Made by a program: the position numbers and the translations under genes | NCBI GenBank assembly: GCA_026225945.1 | Contig: JAMJFZ010000320.1 | Span: forward strand, 14,635,501-14,699,500 | Direction of reading: 5' to 3' | DNA from: Cricetomys ansorgei | Taxonomy: Eukaryota; Chordata; Mammalia; Rodentia; Nesomyidae | Length of the DNA: 64,000 nucleotides | Shown here: positions 45,050 to 55,604 of the stretch, piece by piece | How positions within the stretch are numbered: position 1 is the first letter of the stretch | How the letters are laid out: every line of letters begins with the position of its first letter | The notes under the pieces: generated by a model | Databases searched by the model: none | Seen by the model: the letters and a program-made list of their open reading frames with translations, nothing else | Told to the model about the DNA's origin: nothing

Positions 45050-45410
45050 ATTGTTAACACAACTGGACCCAAACTCTTCGGTCAAATTATTCAAGCTTTA
45101 TTTTCTGTCAGAGAGGGCTATCTCCCTACAGCAGAGTTCGAGCAAATAGCAGTGAACATAGGAGGCAGTGGGATTTACATAGAGGGTTTTCAAGGGTGGG
45201 GGATTTCCAGAGGAATTTTGGTTACACGGGAACTTGGATGAACGTTTCAAATTTATTTGGCAGAATATCTCATCAGGGTATGTCCAAAGTGAGAGTCAAA
45301 CTCCATAAGGTGGGGAACATGTCAAATTCCAGAAACAGGTCAATCTTGAATCTTGCAGCAGACAGAAATGAACTTTTTCTGACCTTACAACAAAAATGGT
45401 GTCCATTCTT
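45050..45410 (-). mobile_element. Candidate solo retroviral LTR, minus strand
   Basis: On the minus strand the block reads like an LTR, with a promoter-like region ending in 'aaaataaagcttgaa' (AATAAA at about 45,097-45,102) after 'gagatagccctctctgacag'. Exact termini are uncertain and the family is not recognised. No coding region is attached. Confidence 0.45.
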
Positions 45411-45528
45411 AAGATGAAGTTAGGCCAGTCCATCAGAGTAAGTGCTAGGAAATACTAGCTACTATTCACACATAGTTACCAATGTACCGGGTGAGGAGCT
45501 AAATTTTCTGTTATAAAGATGGCATGCC

Positions 45529-45755
45529 AGGGCTGGAGAGATGGCTCAGTGACTAAGGACACTTGCTGTTCTTGCAAAGGACTGGGATTCAGCTCCCAGC
45601 GAACCACACTGTGGATCATAATCAACCTCGACTCCAGTTCCAGGAGACTCGGCATCATCTTCTTGCCTCCTTGGGCACTTCGCCAACATGGTGCACATAT
45701 ACATACATGCAGCCAAAACACTCATACACATGAAATGAAATGAGTAAATACTTTA
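45529..45755 (+). mobile_element. B3 SINE
   Basis: 'agggctggagagatggctca', 'actccagttccaggagactc' and 'catcttcttgcctccttggg', with an ATGAAATG tail. Confidence 0.93.
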
Positions 45756-46019
45756 AAATTTTAAAGATAAGATGCACAGAAACGAATACACTTTTTTTTA
45801 AACAATCCATTTTTGATCCATTGATCCATCTTGCCAGCCCCCCCTTGCCCACTTTTACTGAGGTCGAGATCCTACGTACATGTTTAATATGACTGAGATG
45901 GGGCAACTTCTGAAGTAAAGGAGTCAGCAAATGGTGGGAGGCAGGGAAAGCAGAAAATCAGTTTAAAAAAACTATGCAGTTATCAAGACTGCAGAAAATA
46001 AGGAATTAAGAAAAGCAAA

Positions 46020-46170
46020 GAGGGGCAAGGAAAGACGGCTCACTGGTTGAAAGCACCTGCTACGTTTTCTGAATTTGATCCCCACCTGGTTTCTGTGGGT
46101 ACTTGCACCTGTGTTGTGTACATATCTACACACGCACACATACACACACACACGCACACTTAAAAATAAT
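46020..46170 (+). mobile_element. B3/B4-like SINE, shortened
   Basis: 'gcaaggaaagacggctcact' and 'tgaatttgatccccacctgg', with a CA-rich tail. Confidence 0.75.
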
Positions 46171-46202
46171 TTTTAGAATGTTAGAGGAAAAGAAAAGATA
46201 AA

Positions 46203-46405
46203 GGCTGGGTCTATAGAGATGGTCAGCATTTAAGAGTACTTGTTGCTCCTGCAGAGGACCCAGAATTAGTTTCCAACACCCACGTGGTGGTTCACAACCA
46301 ACTGTAACTCCAGTTCCAGGGAATCTGATACCTTCTTCCAAGATCTGTGGACATAAACACGTGTGGTACACAAATATATGTGCATTCACATAAGATAACT
46401 AAGTC
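46203..46405 (+). mobile_element. B3 SINE
   Basis: 'tgctcctgcagaggacccag', 'ccaacacccacgtggtggtt' and 'aactccagttccagggaatc'. Confidence 0.9.
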
Positions 46406-46429
46406 TAACCATGTTTTGCTTTGGTTTTG

Positions 46430-46545
46430 GGTTTTTGAAACATAAAGGTCTTTACATAGCCCTAGCTGTCCTGGAACTCACTATGTAGACCAGGCCTCCT
46501 GAGTGCTGGGATTAAAGGCATGCGCCTCCATGCCTAGCTCCTTGT
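46430..46545 (-). mobile_element. B1 SINE, minus strand, internal deletion
   Basis: 'tagctgtcctggaactcact' and 'atgtagaccaggcctcctga' join the right and left parts with about 35 bases lost. Ends 'attaaaggcatgcgcctcc'. Confidence 0.9.
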
Positions 46546-46867
46546 TTTGTTTTTTAAAGAAAAAAAAGAAGAGGAAAGAAAAAAAGTAAGTTGTTAAAGC
46601 AAAAGATTAACCTAACAACACTTTGAAACAGTTTAGCTGTCGTGTGTAGATACATAATAACACATTTAATCAATTTAGCTTGCTCTAAAATTGTGTTTTC
46701 CCCTGTTAGTGAGTGGCCCACAGGAACATATAATAGTTACTAAGCTGTACTGTAATATCCTACCTTATTATAACAGTAAAGATTATACTGCAAGGCAGAG
46801 ATTTGGCACACTGAGCATGTAAGCCATGAAGAAACATGACAAGGGAGAGTGCAGACAAACCGGAACT

Positions 46868-46945
46868 CCACCAGGTCCTTGTAGATCAGAGAAACCATAA
46901 AATTGTCCACCAGGTCCTTGTAGATCAGAGAAACCATAAAATTGT
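46868..46945. repeat. Exact 39-bp tandem duplication
   Basis: The unit starting 'ccaccaggtccttgtagatc' occurs at 46,868-46,906 and again at 46,907-46,945 with no mismatch. Surroundings are unique, and perfect identity implies a recent event. Confidence 0.95.
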
Positions 46946-46984
46946 GGCTTAAAGAAAATGGCCCCCATAGTCTCATATATTTAA

Positions 46985-47280
46985 ATATTTGGTCTTCAGT
47001 TGGTGGCACTATTTGGGAAAGATTAGGAGATGTGGCCTTGTTAGAAGTCTGTGACTAGAGACAAGGTGTGAGGTTTCAGAAGACTCCTGAGATTCCCAGT
47101 GTCCCTCTATCTGCCTCATGGTTGTGGATCAGGATGTGGGCTCTCAGCTATACTCCTGCCCAATCATCGTGAACTCTAAACCTTTGAAACCATAAGCTAA
47201 ATTAAATGCTTTCATTTCTAAGCTGCTTGGTCATACTATTTTATCACAGCAACAGAAAAGTTACCATGACAAGCATTGAT
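46985..47280 (+). mobile_element. LTR-like rodent repeat, plus strand
   Basis: 'tggtggcactatttgggaaa', 'gatgtggccttgttagaagt', 'cctttgaaaccataagctaa' and 'attaaatgctttcatttcta' (ATTAAA), then 'ttatcacagcaacagaaaag'. Same family as 49,034 in opposite orientation. Confidence 0.7.
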
Positions 47281-47489
47281 CCTTTTTCCCTCATCTGAGT
47301 CAGCTTGAGATCTTTTCCTTCCTTGGGAAAAAGGATCTTGTTAAGTGTGCCTCTGGTGCTTCTGGTAGCAAATACGTAAGAACCCACAGATCAATAAAGG
47401 GATAACTAGAATTCATCGTAGCCTATGGCACTACCTTGGGTGTCACAGTGAGTTGTTCTCACACATGTTAGCATGAAAACAATCTTTTG

Positions 47490-47885
47490 CCTCTTAGCTA
47501 GGGTTTCTATTGCTGTGATGATCAAAGCATCTTGGAGAGAAGTGGGTTTATTTCAGCATACAACTTGCAAGTCACACTCTATCACTGAGGGAAGTCAGGG
47601 CAGGAACATGAGACAGGAACTGAAGCAGAACTCATAGGGGAATGCTGCTTTACTGGCTTGCTTCTCATGGCTTGCTCAATCTGCATTCTTCTATAACTCA
47701 GGACCACCTGCTCAGAAATGGCACAGCCTACAGTGGGCTGGGCCCTTCCGCACCAATCATTAATTAAGAAAACGCCTGACAGACTTGCATATAGGTCAAT
47801 CTTACAGAGGCATTTTCTCAGTTGAGAGTCCCTCTTCCCAAATAATCCTGGCTTATTTCAAGTGGCATAAACCTAACACAGGATT
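47490..47885 (-). mobile_element. LTR-like rodent repeat (probable MaLR), minus strand
   Basis: 'agggtttctattgctgtgat', 'ggaagtcagggcaggaacat', 'tactggcttgcttctcatgg' and 'gtgggctgggcccttccgca' are in order. Same family as 9,505 and 27,805. Confidence 0.75.
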
Positions 47886-47974
47886 CTTTATCATCCTTTG
47901 TCTCTAGGAACTTACTGCATATATAGAAAAGGACATAGGCTTGTGGTTCCTAGGTTCATGTTTTGTTTCAGCAT

Positions 47975-48090
47975 TATTTGGACAAGACCTCATTACATGG
48001 CCTAGGCTGGCCTGTACTCATAATTCTCAGATGCCTTAGGCTCTCAAGTAGAGAGATCCAGGCATGTGCCACCACCTTTGGCTCAGGCTT
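47975..48090 (-). mobile_element. B1-like SINE, minus strand
   Basis: 'cctaggctggcctgtactca' and 'gagatccaggcatgtgccac'. Diverged. Confidence 0.65.
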
Positions 48091-48099
48091 TATTGTGAG

Positions 48100-48205
48100 T
48101 TTTTGACAAGTATGGTAGCACGTTGCTCTTGAAGAAGATGGCTACTAAGGCAGAGAAGGCTGTGGGTTTCAGGCCAGCCAGGGAAAACCCTGTCCAGTGG
48201 GGAAA
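48100..48205 (+). mobile_element. B1-like SINE remnant
   Basis: 'ttctgtgggtttcaggccag'-type order is visible ('gtgggtttcaggccagccag', 'ggaaaaccctgtccagtggg'). Confidence 0.55.
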
Positions 48206-48228
48206 AAAAGGAATGGGGGAGAAAAAGA

Positions 48229-48375
48229 GCTAAAAGAGCTTGGGGTATATCTCAACTGACAGAGAGCTTGCCTAATATGCAGGAACTCCAGTTTATGTGG
48301 TGCTAGGGACTGAACCCCAGGGCTTTAGCAACGCCAGGCAAGCACCCCTCAACTAAGCTGTATCCCCAGCTCTCA
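48229..48375. mobile_element. Inverted pair of ID SINEs
   Basis: A plus-strand ID ('gagcttggggtatatctcaa', 'gagagcttgcctaatatgc') is followed directly by a minus-strand ID ('tgctagggactgaaccccag', 'gctgtatccccagctctc'). The pair could fold as a hairpin. Confidence 0.75.
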
Positions 48376-48399
48376 CTCTCTTTTATTTTTACTCTTCTT

Positions 48400-48480
48400 T
48401 TGCAGCACTGGAGATTGAATCCAGGGCCTTCCATGTGCTAGTCAAGTGATCTGCCCCTGAACCTACACCTAAATTGAGCA
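48400..48480 (-). mobile_element. ID-type SINE, minus strand, diverged
   Basis: 'gcactggagattgaatccag' and 'ggccttccatgtgctagtca' are reversed ID motifs. Confidence 0.6.
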
Positions 48481-48792
48481 TAGTCTCCAAAGTCATGAGT
48501 TTATCTACAAGTACATAATTGTGGTAAAAGAACATCGATAAATTTTGATAGGAGAGCCTCTCAAAATTGATTAGACACTTTGAAATGCACATTAAATTAC
48601 CTTGGGTATGGAAGCTCTCTAACAGAATTTTACTGCTGGTAAAATTCTCAAATCCAGGGTTGAGGGTGAATCTTCAAGAGAGAGAGAGAAGGGAAGGGGG
48701 GAGCTGAGATGAATGGAGGGAGGGTAGGATGGGGTTGGGGTGTATTATACAAGAGAAGAAAAATTAAATAAAAATTAAGAAAACATACACAT
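48481..48792. other. No gene; purine-rich patch
   Basis: Contains a GA/GGA-rich patch at 48,678-48,740. Otherwise unique. Confidence 0.45.
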
Positions 48793-48960
48793 AAGCCAGG
48801 CAGCGGTGGCGCACACCTTTAATCCCAGCACTTGGGAGACAAAGGCAGGCAGATCTCTGTGCGTTAGAGGCCAGCCTGGGTCTACAGATTGAGTTCTAGG
48901 ACAGCCAGAGTTAGAACAGAGAAACCCTGTCTCAGAAAAAACAACAACAAAAAAAAAAAC
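48793..48960 (+). mobile_element. B1 SINE, near full-length
   Basis: 'agccaggcagcggtggcgca', 'cacctttaatcccagcactt' and 'agagaaaccctgtctcagaa', then an AAC-rich tail. Confidence 0.96.
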
Positions 48961-49033
48961 AATGACAAAATACACACAAACAACAAAAAAATTCCCTAAT
49001 CCAATTCTTTTCTAATTTTACCCTCACGAGCTG

Positions 49034-49410
49034 TCTTAGTTGCTTTGTTCTGCTGTAAAGAGACACCATGACCAAGGCAACTTATAATAGGAAGCGTTTA
49101 ATTGTTGGCTTGCTTACACTTTCAGAGGGTGAATCCATAACAACTTGGTAGGGCGCATGGCAGCAGACAGGCAGGCAGGACTCAGGAGCAGTATCTGAGA
49201 GCATACATCTGATCCACAGGCAGGAGGCAGAGAAGAGACAGAGAGAGAGAGAGAAAGAGAGACTGACAGAGAAGAGAGACTTTTGAAATCCCAAAGCTCA
49301 CCCCCAGTGACACATCTCCAACAAGACCACACCTAATCCTTAAACAATTCAGCTAGAAACCATGCAAACATATGAGCCTATGGGGGGCATTCTCATTCAG
49401 ACACCACATG
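49034..49410 (-). mobile_element. LTR-like rodent repeat, minus strand
   Basis: 'tgtcttagttgctttgttct', 'gacaccatgaccaaggcaac', 'caagaccacacctaatcctt' and 'tatgagcctatggggggcat', with a (GA)n patch at 49,237-49,262. Same family as 46,985. Confidence 0.75.
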
Positions 49411-49509
49411 AGTTCTACTTAGTGATTCCAGCACATTATTTTTTAGGATGTAGGCAGTCCAGTTTCCACACACTTTTTCACAATTAGACAGATTGAGATG
49501 GGTGGTTGT

Positions 49510-49592
49510 TTATTTTATAGCGCCGGGGATTGAAACCGGAGTCTTACGCATATGCTAGGCAAGCACTATACCACCAGGCCACACTCTCAGCC
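49510..49592 (-). mobile_element. ID-type SINE, minus strand
   Basis: 'agcgccggggattgaaaccg', 'gcatatgctaggcaagcact' and 'taccaccaggccacactctc'. Confidence 0.8.
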
Positions 49593-50879
49593 TATAAAGA
49601 AAGATTTTTAATGACAACTGTTAAAAAAACAAAAATCACTTCTATGATATTTTGTAAGGACTGTGAGAAATGATTACTCACAGGACTTGTTTTCTAGTTC
49701 CAGGTCTGCTGATTGCTATGTCACTTAATACTCCAATTCCCTCAGCTATTCTATATATAGTATATGGCATTATTACTAATTCACAGTTCTTTTTATCCTT
49801 GTATTTACATTGAAACAATGCCTTTCATATGTCTCTGGGATAACACATAATTATCTCTTCTCTTCTCATCAAATTTACCGATGGAATGACTAAAGGCATT
49901 TTGATAGTTAGGTAAAAGATTTAGGGGAAAAAATATGCTCAGGCACAAGACCAAATGTCTGTGAAAATCAGTATGGGTACATTAAATGAAAAAAAAATCA
50001 AGGACTAATTGATGTTTCTAAGACATATACTATGTCCTATTATTTTCAGATCTGTCAGTTAAGAGACAAAATAATAGTCTAATATGCTCAGTGGGGTTAG
50101 CGTTATGTTAATCTAAACTGACAACCAATAAACCCATTTATTGTTGTATTTGTACCACTAATTTCACATGCAATCTAAAACTCCCAATTCCCAATTGTTA
50201 ACACTGACATGCTAACAAAAACCCTAATGAAATCTTCTGTAGAAGGACTACATTGTTGTTACGTATTTACTTCAGAAAACGAGATGTGTATGTAACTAAA
50301 TCTTACTATTATCACTACGGTGGCTTCAACATGGTCCACTTAGCTTGATTTTAAACCGATGATGTCATCTGGTAAATTCTGGTAGTTACACTTTGTGATT
50401 TCTTCTCTGTGCTATAGCACTGAGCAAACCATTCCTATGGGAGCCATTTGACTTGAAAGGAGGGGAGGTGGAGAGCAGTGACATATCTGAAGGTACTGTA
50501 CAGCTACCTTCCCTGATCTTGGTGAAACTGAGTTAAAAGCAACCAGATAAAACTGTATGTGGACAGCCTAGGCAAGGAAACACGAATGCCATCACAAACG
50601 AAGAAAAGCGTTCTGTCAGGTAAATGAAATGCCTGCACAATGTAAACAAACAGACAGCAGAGCTTGCCATGATTGGTTAGGAAAAAGCACTTCCTTCTTC
50701 CTTGCTAAGTACCACCTCTCAAGAACAGACTGCTCTGCTATGCAAATTTGAACAAGTTGACCAAATTCTGTCCTGACATAGCAGCTGTGATGCCTTGTTT
50801 TAAGTGAAAGATAAGAAGTTGCTAGAAGCCTAAGCAACTAAATAAGTTCTGTGTTAGGACAAGACTCTGAAGCAGTGGG
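49593..50879. other. No recognised gene or repeat
   Basis: About 1.3 kb, AT-leaning unique DNA without visible exons. Confidence 0.45.
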
Positions 50880-51030
50880 GGTCAGTGTTGGCACACACCT
50901 TTAATTCCAGCACTTGCACTTGGGGGGGCAGAGGCAGGCAGATCTCTGAGTTCCAGGCCAGCCTGGTCTGCAGAGTTCCAGGACAGCAATGGCTGTCATA
51001 CAGAAAAATTGCCTTGACACCCCCCACTAC
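50880..51030 (+). mobile_element. B1 SINE
   Basis: 'cacacctttaattccagcac' with a small 'acttgcacttg' duplication, 'ggcagaggcaggcagatctc' and 'gttccaggccagcctggtct'. Confidence 0.92.
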
Positions 51031-51407
51031 AAAAAGAAAGATTCAGTAATAGCAGCATTAGTATTCATTATTAAAGGCTATGTAGCTTTCTCAAGCATAG
51101 TAACGTTATTGCTCAATCATCATCTGAATTTTACTGGTGTCAATATAAATTGAAAAATAAATGCTAAATATTTTGAGAAGGAAAGAGTGACCAACTATGA
51201 AGTTACCAACGAAATAAATCTGTGAATTTTGACCTTGTAGCTAGAAAATATTTTCAAAGACATAAGGCAAGAAGCCTAGCATCAGATAGGTAAGGAAAGC
51301 AAAAAACAAAACAAAACAAACTGAAAACAGTTACAAAACTAGAGCAGCAGAGTTATAAGACAGAAGTTTCCAATATTCTACCACTGTCCTAGATATCAAA
51401 TCTCCAT
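51031..51407. other. No recognised feature
   Basis: Unique and AT-rich, with an AAAAC-repeat patch near 51,301. Confidence 0.45.
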
Positions 51408-51630
51408 CTTTGTTTTGAGACAGGATCTCACATACCCTGAACTAGCCTTGAAGGGTGAAAAAAGGTGACTGGATTTCTGATTTGTCCACCTTCACTTCTT
51501 AAGTGCTAGGATCAAGGGCCTCCATTGCTATATCAAGTTTTAAGCTGGGGATCAAATACAGTACCTCAGCAGATCCTGGCACATAGTAGGTACGCACTCT
51601 GCAGACTGTGCTACATCCTCGTCCCAAACA
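51408..51630 (-). mobile_element. B4-like composite, minus strand
   Basis: Reversed B1 part ('tttgagacaggatctcacat', 'gtgctaggatcaagggcctc') followed by reversed ID part ('gctggggatcaaatacagta', 'ctgtgctacatcctcgtccc'), giving ID then B1 on the minus strand. Confidence 0.7.
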
Positions 51631-52167
51631 CTGCTTCTCAACTGCTGAACTAGTGATTGCTCCTAAGAGGGCCTGGGCCAGAAAGAAAGAAAACTTAAGA
51701 TGACACAGAAAACCAGGGCTGCAGCTTTTGTGCCTGGGAAAACTGTTCTACCTCTTTTTCACGCCTGCACACAACCTGAACACATTATCCAATATGTGGT
51801 TTCCTCTATATGATATAGTAGCCTATTATTATTACCTTGTTACTGATTGCTGACTTTTCAGACTTTTTTTTTTTTTTTTTTACTAACCAGTAGCCACACT
51901 GCAAGATTTCAGTTTCAAGTATCTTGGCAAATTTAATTATAAGCGACTGTGGTAAAACCCTGGACACAAAGAGTGGAAGGATCCTCAAAGACTGGAAGGT
52001 AGAGGTGGGGTGGATGCTAAGAGAGCAGGCTAGCTTCACAACATTGCATCCATTCATACCTAAGCCAGCACTGTTCCAGTTTCTTGTATGCACATATTGG
52101 AACTTCGCCTCCAAGACGCAAACTTCCCTCACAGACCACCAAACACAACACTGGAAAGTTCTTCAGC
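51631..52167. other. No recognised feature
   Basis: Unique sequence with a T18 run at 51,865-51,882. Confidence 0.45.
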
Positions 52168-52250
52168 AGCTTGGGGTATAGCCCAGCAAGGCGCTTGGCA
52201 TAGGCAAGGTCCTAGATTCATTCAATCCTCTGCACTAAGGATGAAAAAGA
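52168..52250 (+). mobile_element. ID-type SINE
   Basis: 'agcttggggtatagcccagc', 'aaggcgcttggcataggcaa' and 'ggtcctagattcattcaatc'. Confidence 0.78.
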
Positions 52251-52491
52251 ACCAGAAAATGTCGTTTGAAACAAGTCCAATTGTTTCAAGTCAGCTTGCA
52301 TCACTTCTACCAGCCGCCACACTTGTTCTTCCTTAAAATTTAAAAAAAAAAAAGTTCTAAGCACATTTTTTTTTGTCTTACACATTTCCCAGAAATTTTA
52401 GGTCCTTTGGGTCCTTTCATTTGAATGCAATTGTAGAGTGCTTACGCTGTTACACTTCAATCAAACTTTCCAGCTAAGATCTTTGGGGTGT

Positions 52492-52562
52492 TTTGTTTTG
52501 TGGAAGGACTAGGGATTGAACCTTGACAAGCACTCTACCACAGAGCTATGTGCCCAACCCCC
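52492..52562 (-). mobile_element. ID-type SINE, minus strand
   Basis: 'actagggattgaaccttgac', 'aagcactctaccacagagct' and 'atgtgcccaacccc'. Confidence 0.78.
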
Positions 52563-54234
52563 ACTGCAGTGTGTCTTAATCTACTTCCTCTACCCAGTCC
52601 TTTTATCTCCTCATAACATGAGATGAAGGCGATGGCTATTTCAATTCCTGCGCACATTAATGCATTAGGCTATTTAATGTCTGGCACACGGGTGTTCAAA
52701 AAGGAGTCCATAAACCTTAAAGTTAGAAGATGGAAATATTCTGAAAATCTGAAAGTTCTCATACATCCTCAAATTTAAGAGACTCATTAATCCTTCCTTA
52801 GTTTACAACTAATCACAAAGACAATTCTCTGGTTCAGGAAAGACTGGGTTAAAAGATTCTAAACACCAACACAAAGAATAAAAAGCAAGCTCTAAAGTTT
52901 ATGAAGTGTGCTGTGTTTGCCTTGTATTCATTCATACTCTGCTCTTGGGCACTAGAGATAGATCAGTTCGTGTTGTACGTCAGGAATCACTAGTTACATA
53001 CTAATTAGGCATCACAGTCCTTAAAATTATTTCTTAAGAAAGAATTGCTTACTCTGGGGGAAAGAGTAAAATGTCATTTCTCCCAATTTGGGCTGTTAGG
53101 AACAAAGGACATTCCCTACACATCACACTCAAAACTCCATCTTGGGCTAAGCAGCTTCTACTTTTGTTTTCCTTGGGAATTTTAAGAGTATTTTGGGCTG
53201 GCACTATATTATGAGCTGTGGAGAGGTAAACAAATGGGGCAAAGCTGGGTCTTTGCCCCTGAAGAGGTTGCAATGCAAATGGAGAGAGCCAGGCTCAGAA
53301 CAAAAGCAAAGGCTGCATAATAATGTGCTGCTGGGGTGGGGGATGGGAACCCAGGACCCCCCTTTCCTAGGAAAGTGGTCTCCAGGAGGTGAGAGTTTAG
53401 GCCATCCCTGAAAGAGCTTGATTGTAACGATTTGGAAGAGTTGAAGCCAGAGGACTTTCTACTTAGGAGATAAACATCTGCCCTGATTTAAAGGTGCAAA
53501 GTGCCTAAAGCCTGGGAGATTGATTATAAAAGGACTGACCTCTTATCCTAAAGGCCAATTCGGGGACTATTTTAAGGATATAATAGGTAAGTGTGGGAAC
53601 ATCAGTTGATAAAGATGGGAAAGAGGCGTCTTTGAAAAATAGTATAATGAAAAGCTTAGATTCGAGAAGAAAAATTAAAGAATGATTCTGACAACCATAT
53701 ACAAATGCGATTACACAGGAGAGGTCCTGAGCTCAGGGCAAGGGAGAGAGAGGATGCTGTAATTGGAGGGAAGAGCAGGAATAGATGGTATGGTAGCTGA
53801 GGAAATTTGTAACAACAAACATAGTGTGCTATAACCATTCTGTGTAGTTAACACTGTTAACACTGTTAACTGGCCTCCCTCCCCACTTGGCACCATACAA
53901 ACTTGGACTCAAGATATTTGATTGAGAATATCGTATTCCGTGCCCTCCACCCATGCCGGGATGAGTGTTTTGTTTTCTTCCTGTTTTACTTCCTTCTCCG
54001 TTCATTCACTTGGCTTTTTCCTCAAAGACAGTATAACGTCAGGAAACTCTCCTGTCTCTGACCACGTGCACCTTGTTTTCTGACCGGAGTTCTCTATCGC
54101 TAATGGTCTTCATTCTATTTCACTTTGCTTTTAGGATAATTTTCGTTATGTTTTGCAGTACGGGGGGCGGGGGGTTTCAAATCTAGGACTCTCCGTCAGA
54201 GCTCCGGTTCCCTAAGCCACTTGGGATGGTTTTT
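52563..54234. other. No recognised gene; small GTTAAC triplet
   Basis: About 1.7 kb of unique sequence. At 53,847-53,870 three GTTAAC palindromes are spaced 9 bp apart. No exon or RNA gene seen. Confidence 0.45.
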
Positions 54235-54445
54235 GCCTGCTGGTTAGATGATTCACTGGGTGAAGACACTTGCCACCAAGCCTGGTGATCTGAGTTTCAT
54301 CCAGGGTACTCACATAGTGGAAGGACAGCATAAGCAAGGGTGCAGTGAAACTACCTAACAGAGGACCAGCGCTGACAAGTTGTCCTCTGACCGCATGCAT
54401 ACTGTGGCACTCTGGTGCCCCAACACACAAACACACAAAATAAAT
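54235..54445 (+). mobile_element. B4-family SINE (RSINE1-like)
   Basis: 'gctggttagatgattcactg', 'ccaccaagcctggtgatctg' and 'gacaagttgtcctctgaccg', ending AAAATAAA. Confidence 0.82.
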
Positions 54446-54999
54446 ACTAAATTTGTGTGTGAGGGAAAAAATGCTTTGGGGTTGAATTGGAACTACTGTG
54501 TGCTAAAGGGTATTTCATTATGCAGACTCATTCCTGTCTTTAATCTTTATCCGCATACCTATATTTCTTGTATTTGTAATTTTTATGTATACAGTGATCT
54601 TTTTTTTTTTCCAAATTGGAATCGTTCGTATTCTATTTCTATTGTGTTACCAACCTAACAACTCCCAAGAGGTTACTATGCTAGATGTTAATTTGCCATT
54701 TCCCTTCGGTTAGACGTTTTATCCATTCAAATATTATTGCGTGCTCACTTTCGCCTCACCTTAAGACTACTGAAAGAAAATCCCTAGAGTATATTTGTTG
54801 GTTTAAAAATACGAGCAATTTTAGTTTGCACTAAATAATGCCCGATTTAGAATTCCACCGATATTAACCTCGCACGTTTGACTGGCTGCTTTTTAAAGTA
54901 AGCTCTCTTTGGAAAGTGTTTTTATTTTTAGCGTCCTACGGAGTAGCTGAAGCAGAAATGGCTTTTAGAGCTCAGCAAACATTAAAAAACAAAAAAAGC
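54446..54999. other. No recognised feature
   Basis: Unique DNA; CpG density starts to rise toward its end. Confidence 0.45.
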
Positions 55000-55208
55000 T
55001 TTGTTATTATTTTAAGTGTATGATTATTTTTGCCCGAATGTATATCTGCACCACGTTGTGCGCCTAGTTCCCAGGAAGGGCAGAGGAGGGCGTCAGATCC
55101 CCTGGAACTGGGGTTACAGAGAGTTGTGAGCTGTCCTGTGGGTGCTGGGAATCGAACCGGAGTCCTCTGGAAGAGCAGGCTGCGCTCTGAACCAGCCATC
55201 GCTCCAGT
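55000..55208 (-). mobile_element. B2/B3 SINE, minus strand, at CpG island edge
   Basis: 'gatcccctggaactggggtt', 'gtgctgggaatcgaaccgga' and 'accagccatcgctccag'. It retains several CpG dinucleotides, unlike most copies in the window, consistent with the unmethylated neighbourhood. Confidence 0.92.
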
Positions 55209-55604
55209 AACGGACAGTTTACTGCCCCGTAGGTAGGACTTCCTAACGTAGATTTCCCCTGGCCTCTCCTGTTTCTTTCCCGCATACACGTCAGCGTCTC
55301 CCCACTGACGGTTGTGAGTCAGGCGACACGGCGCCGAGGGGCATTTTCCCGGGAAGCCTAATGGCAGCTGTCACAGCCCGCTGCAGCGGACGTGAGCACG
55401 CACCTGGGGAGAGCTCGCATCTCACAAGCGCGCGGCTAGCAGCGGCTTCATCCTTCCCGGCCTCGAAGGCTGCGGCAAGTGGCAAGTCCGCCCTGAGAGG
55501 AAGTTCCTGTCGTCCACGCAGAGCCGCGCGCCTCGCGGCGGACGCGGGACGGCCGGCGCTCGCGTCCATCAGCCCTGAGCGGCCGCTCCCACTGGGACGC
55601 GGGG

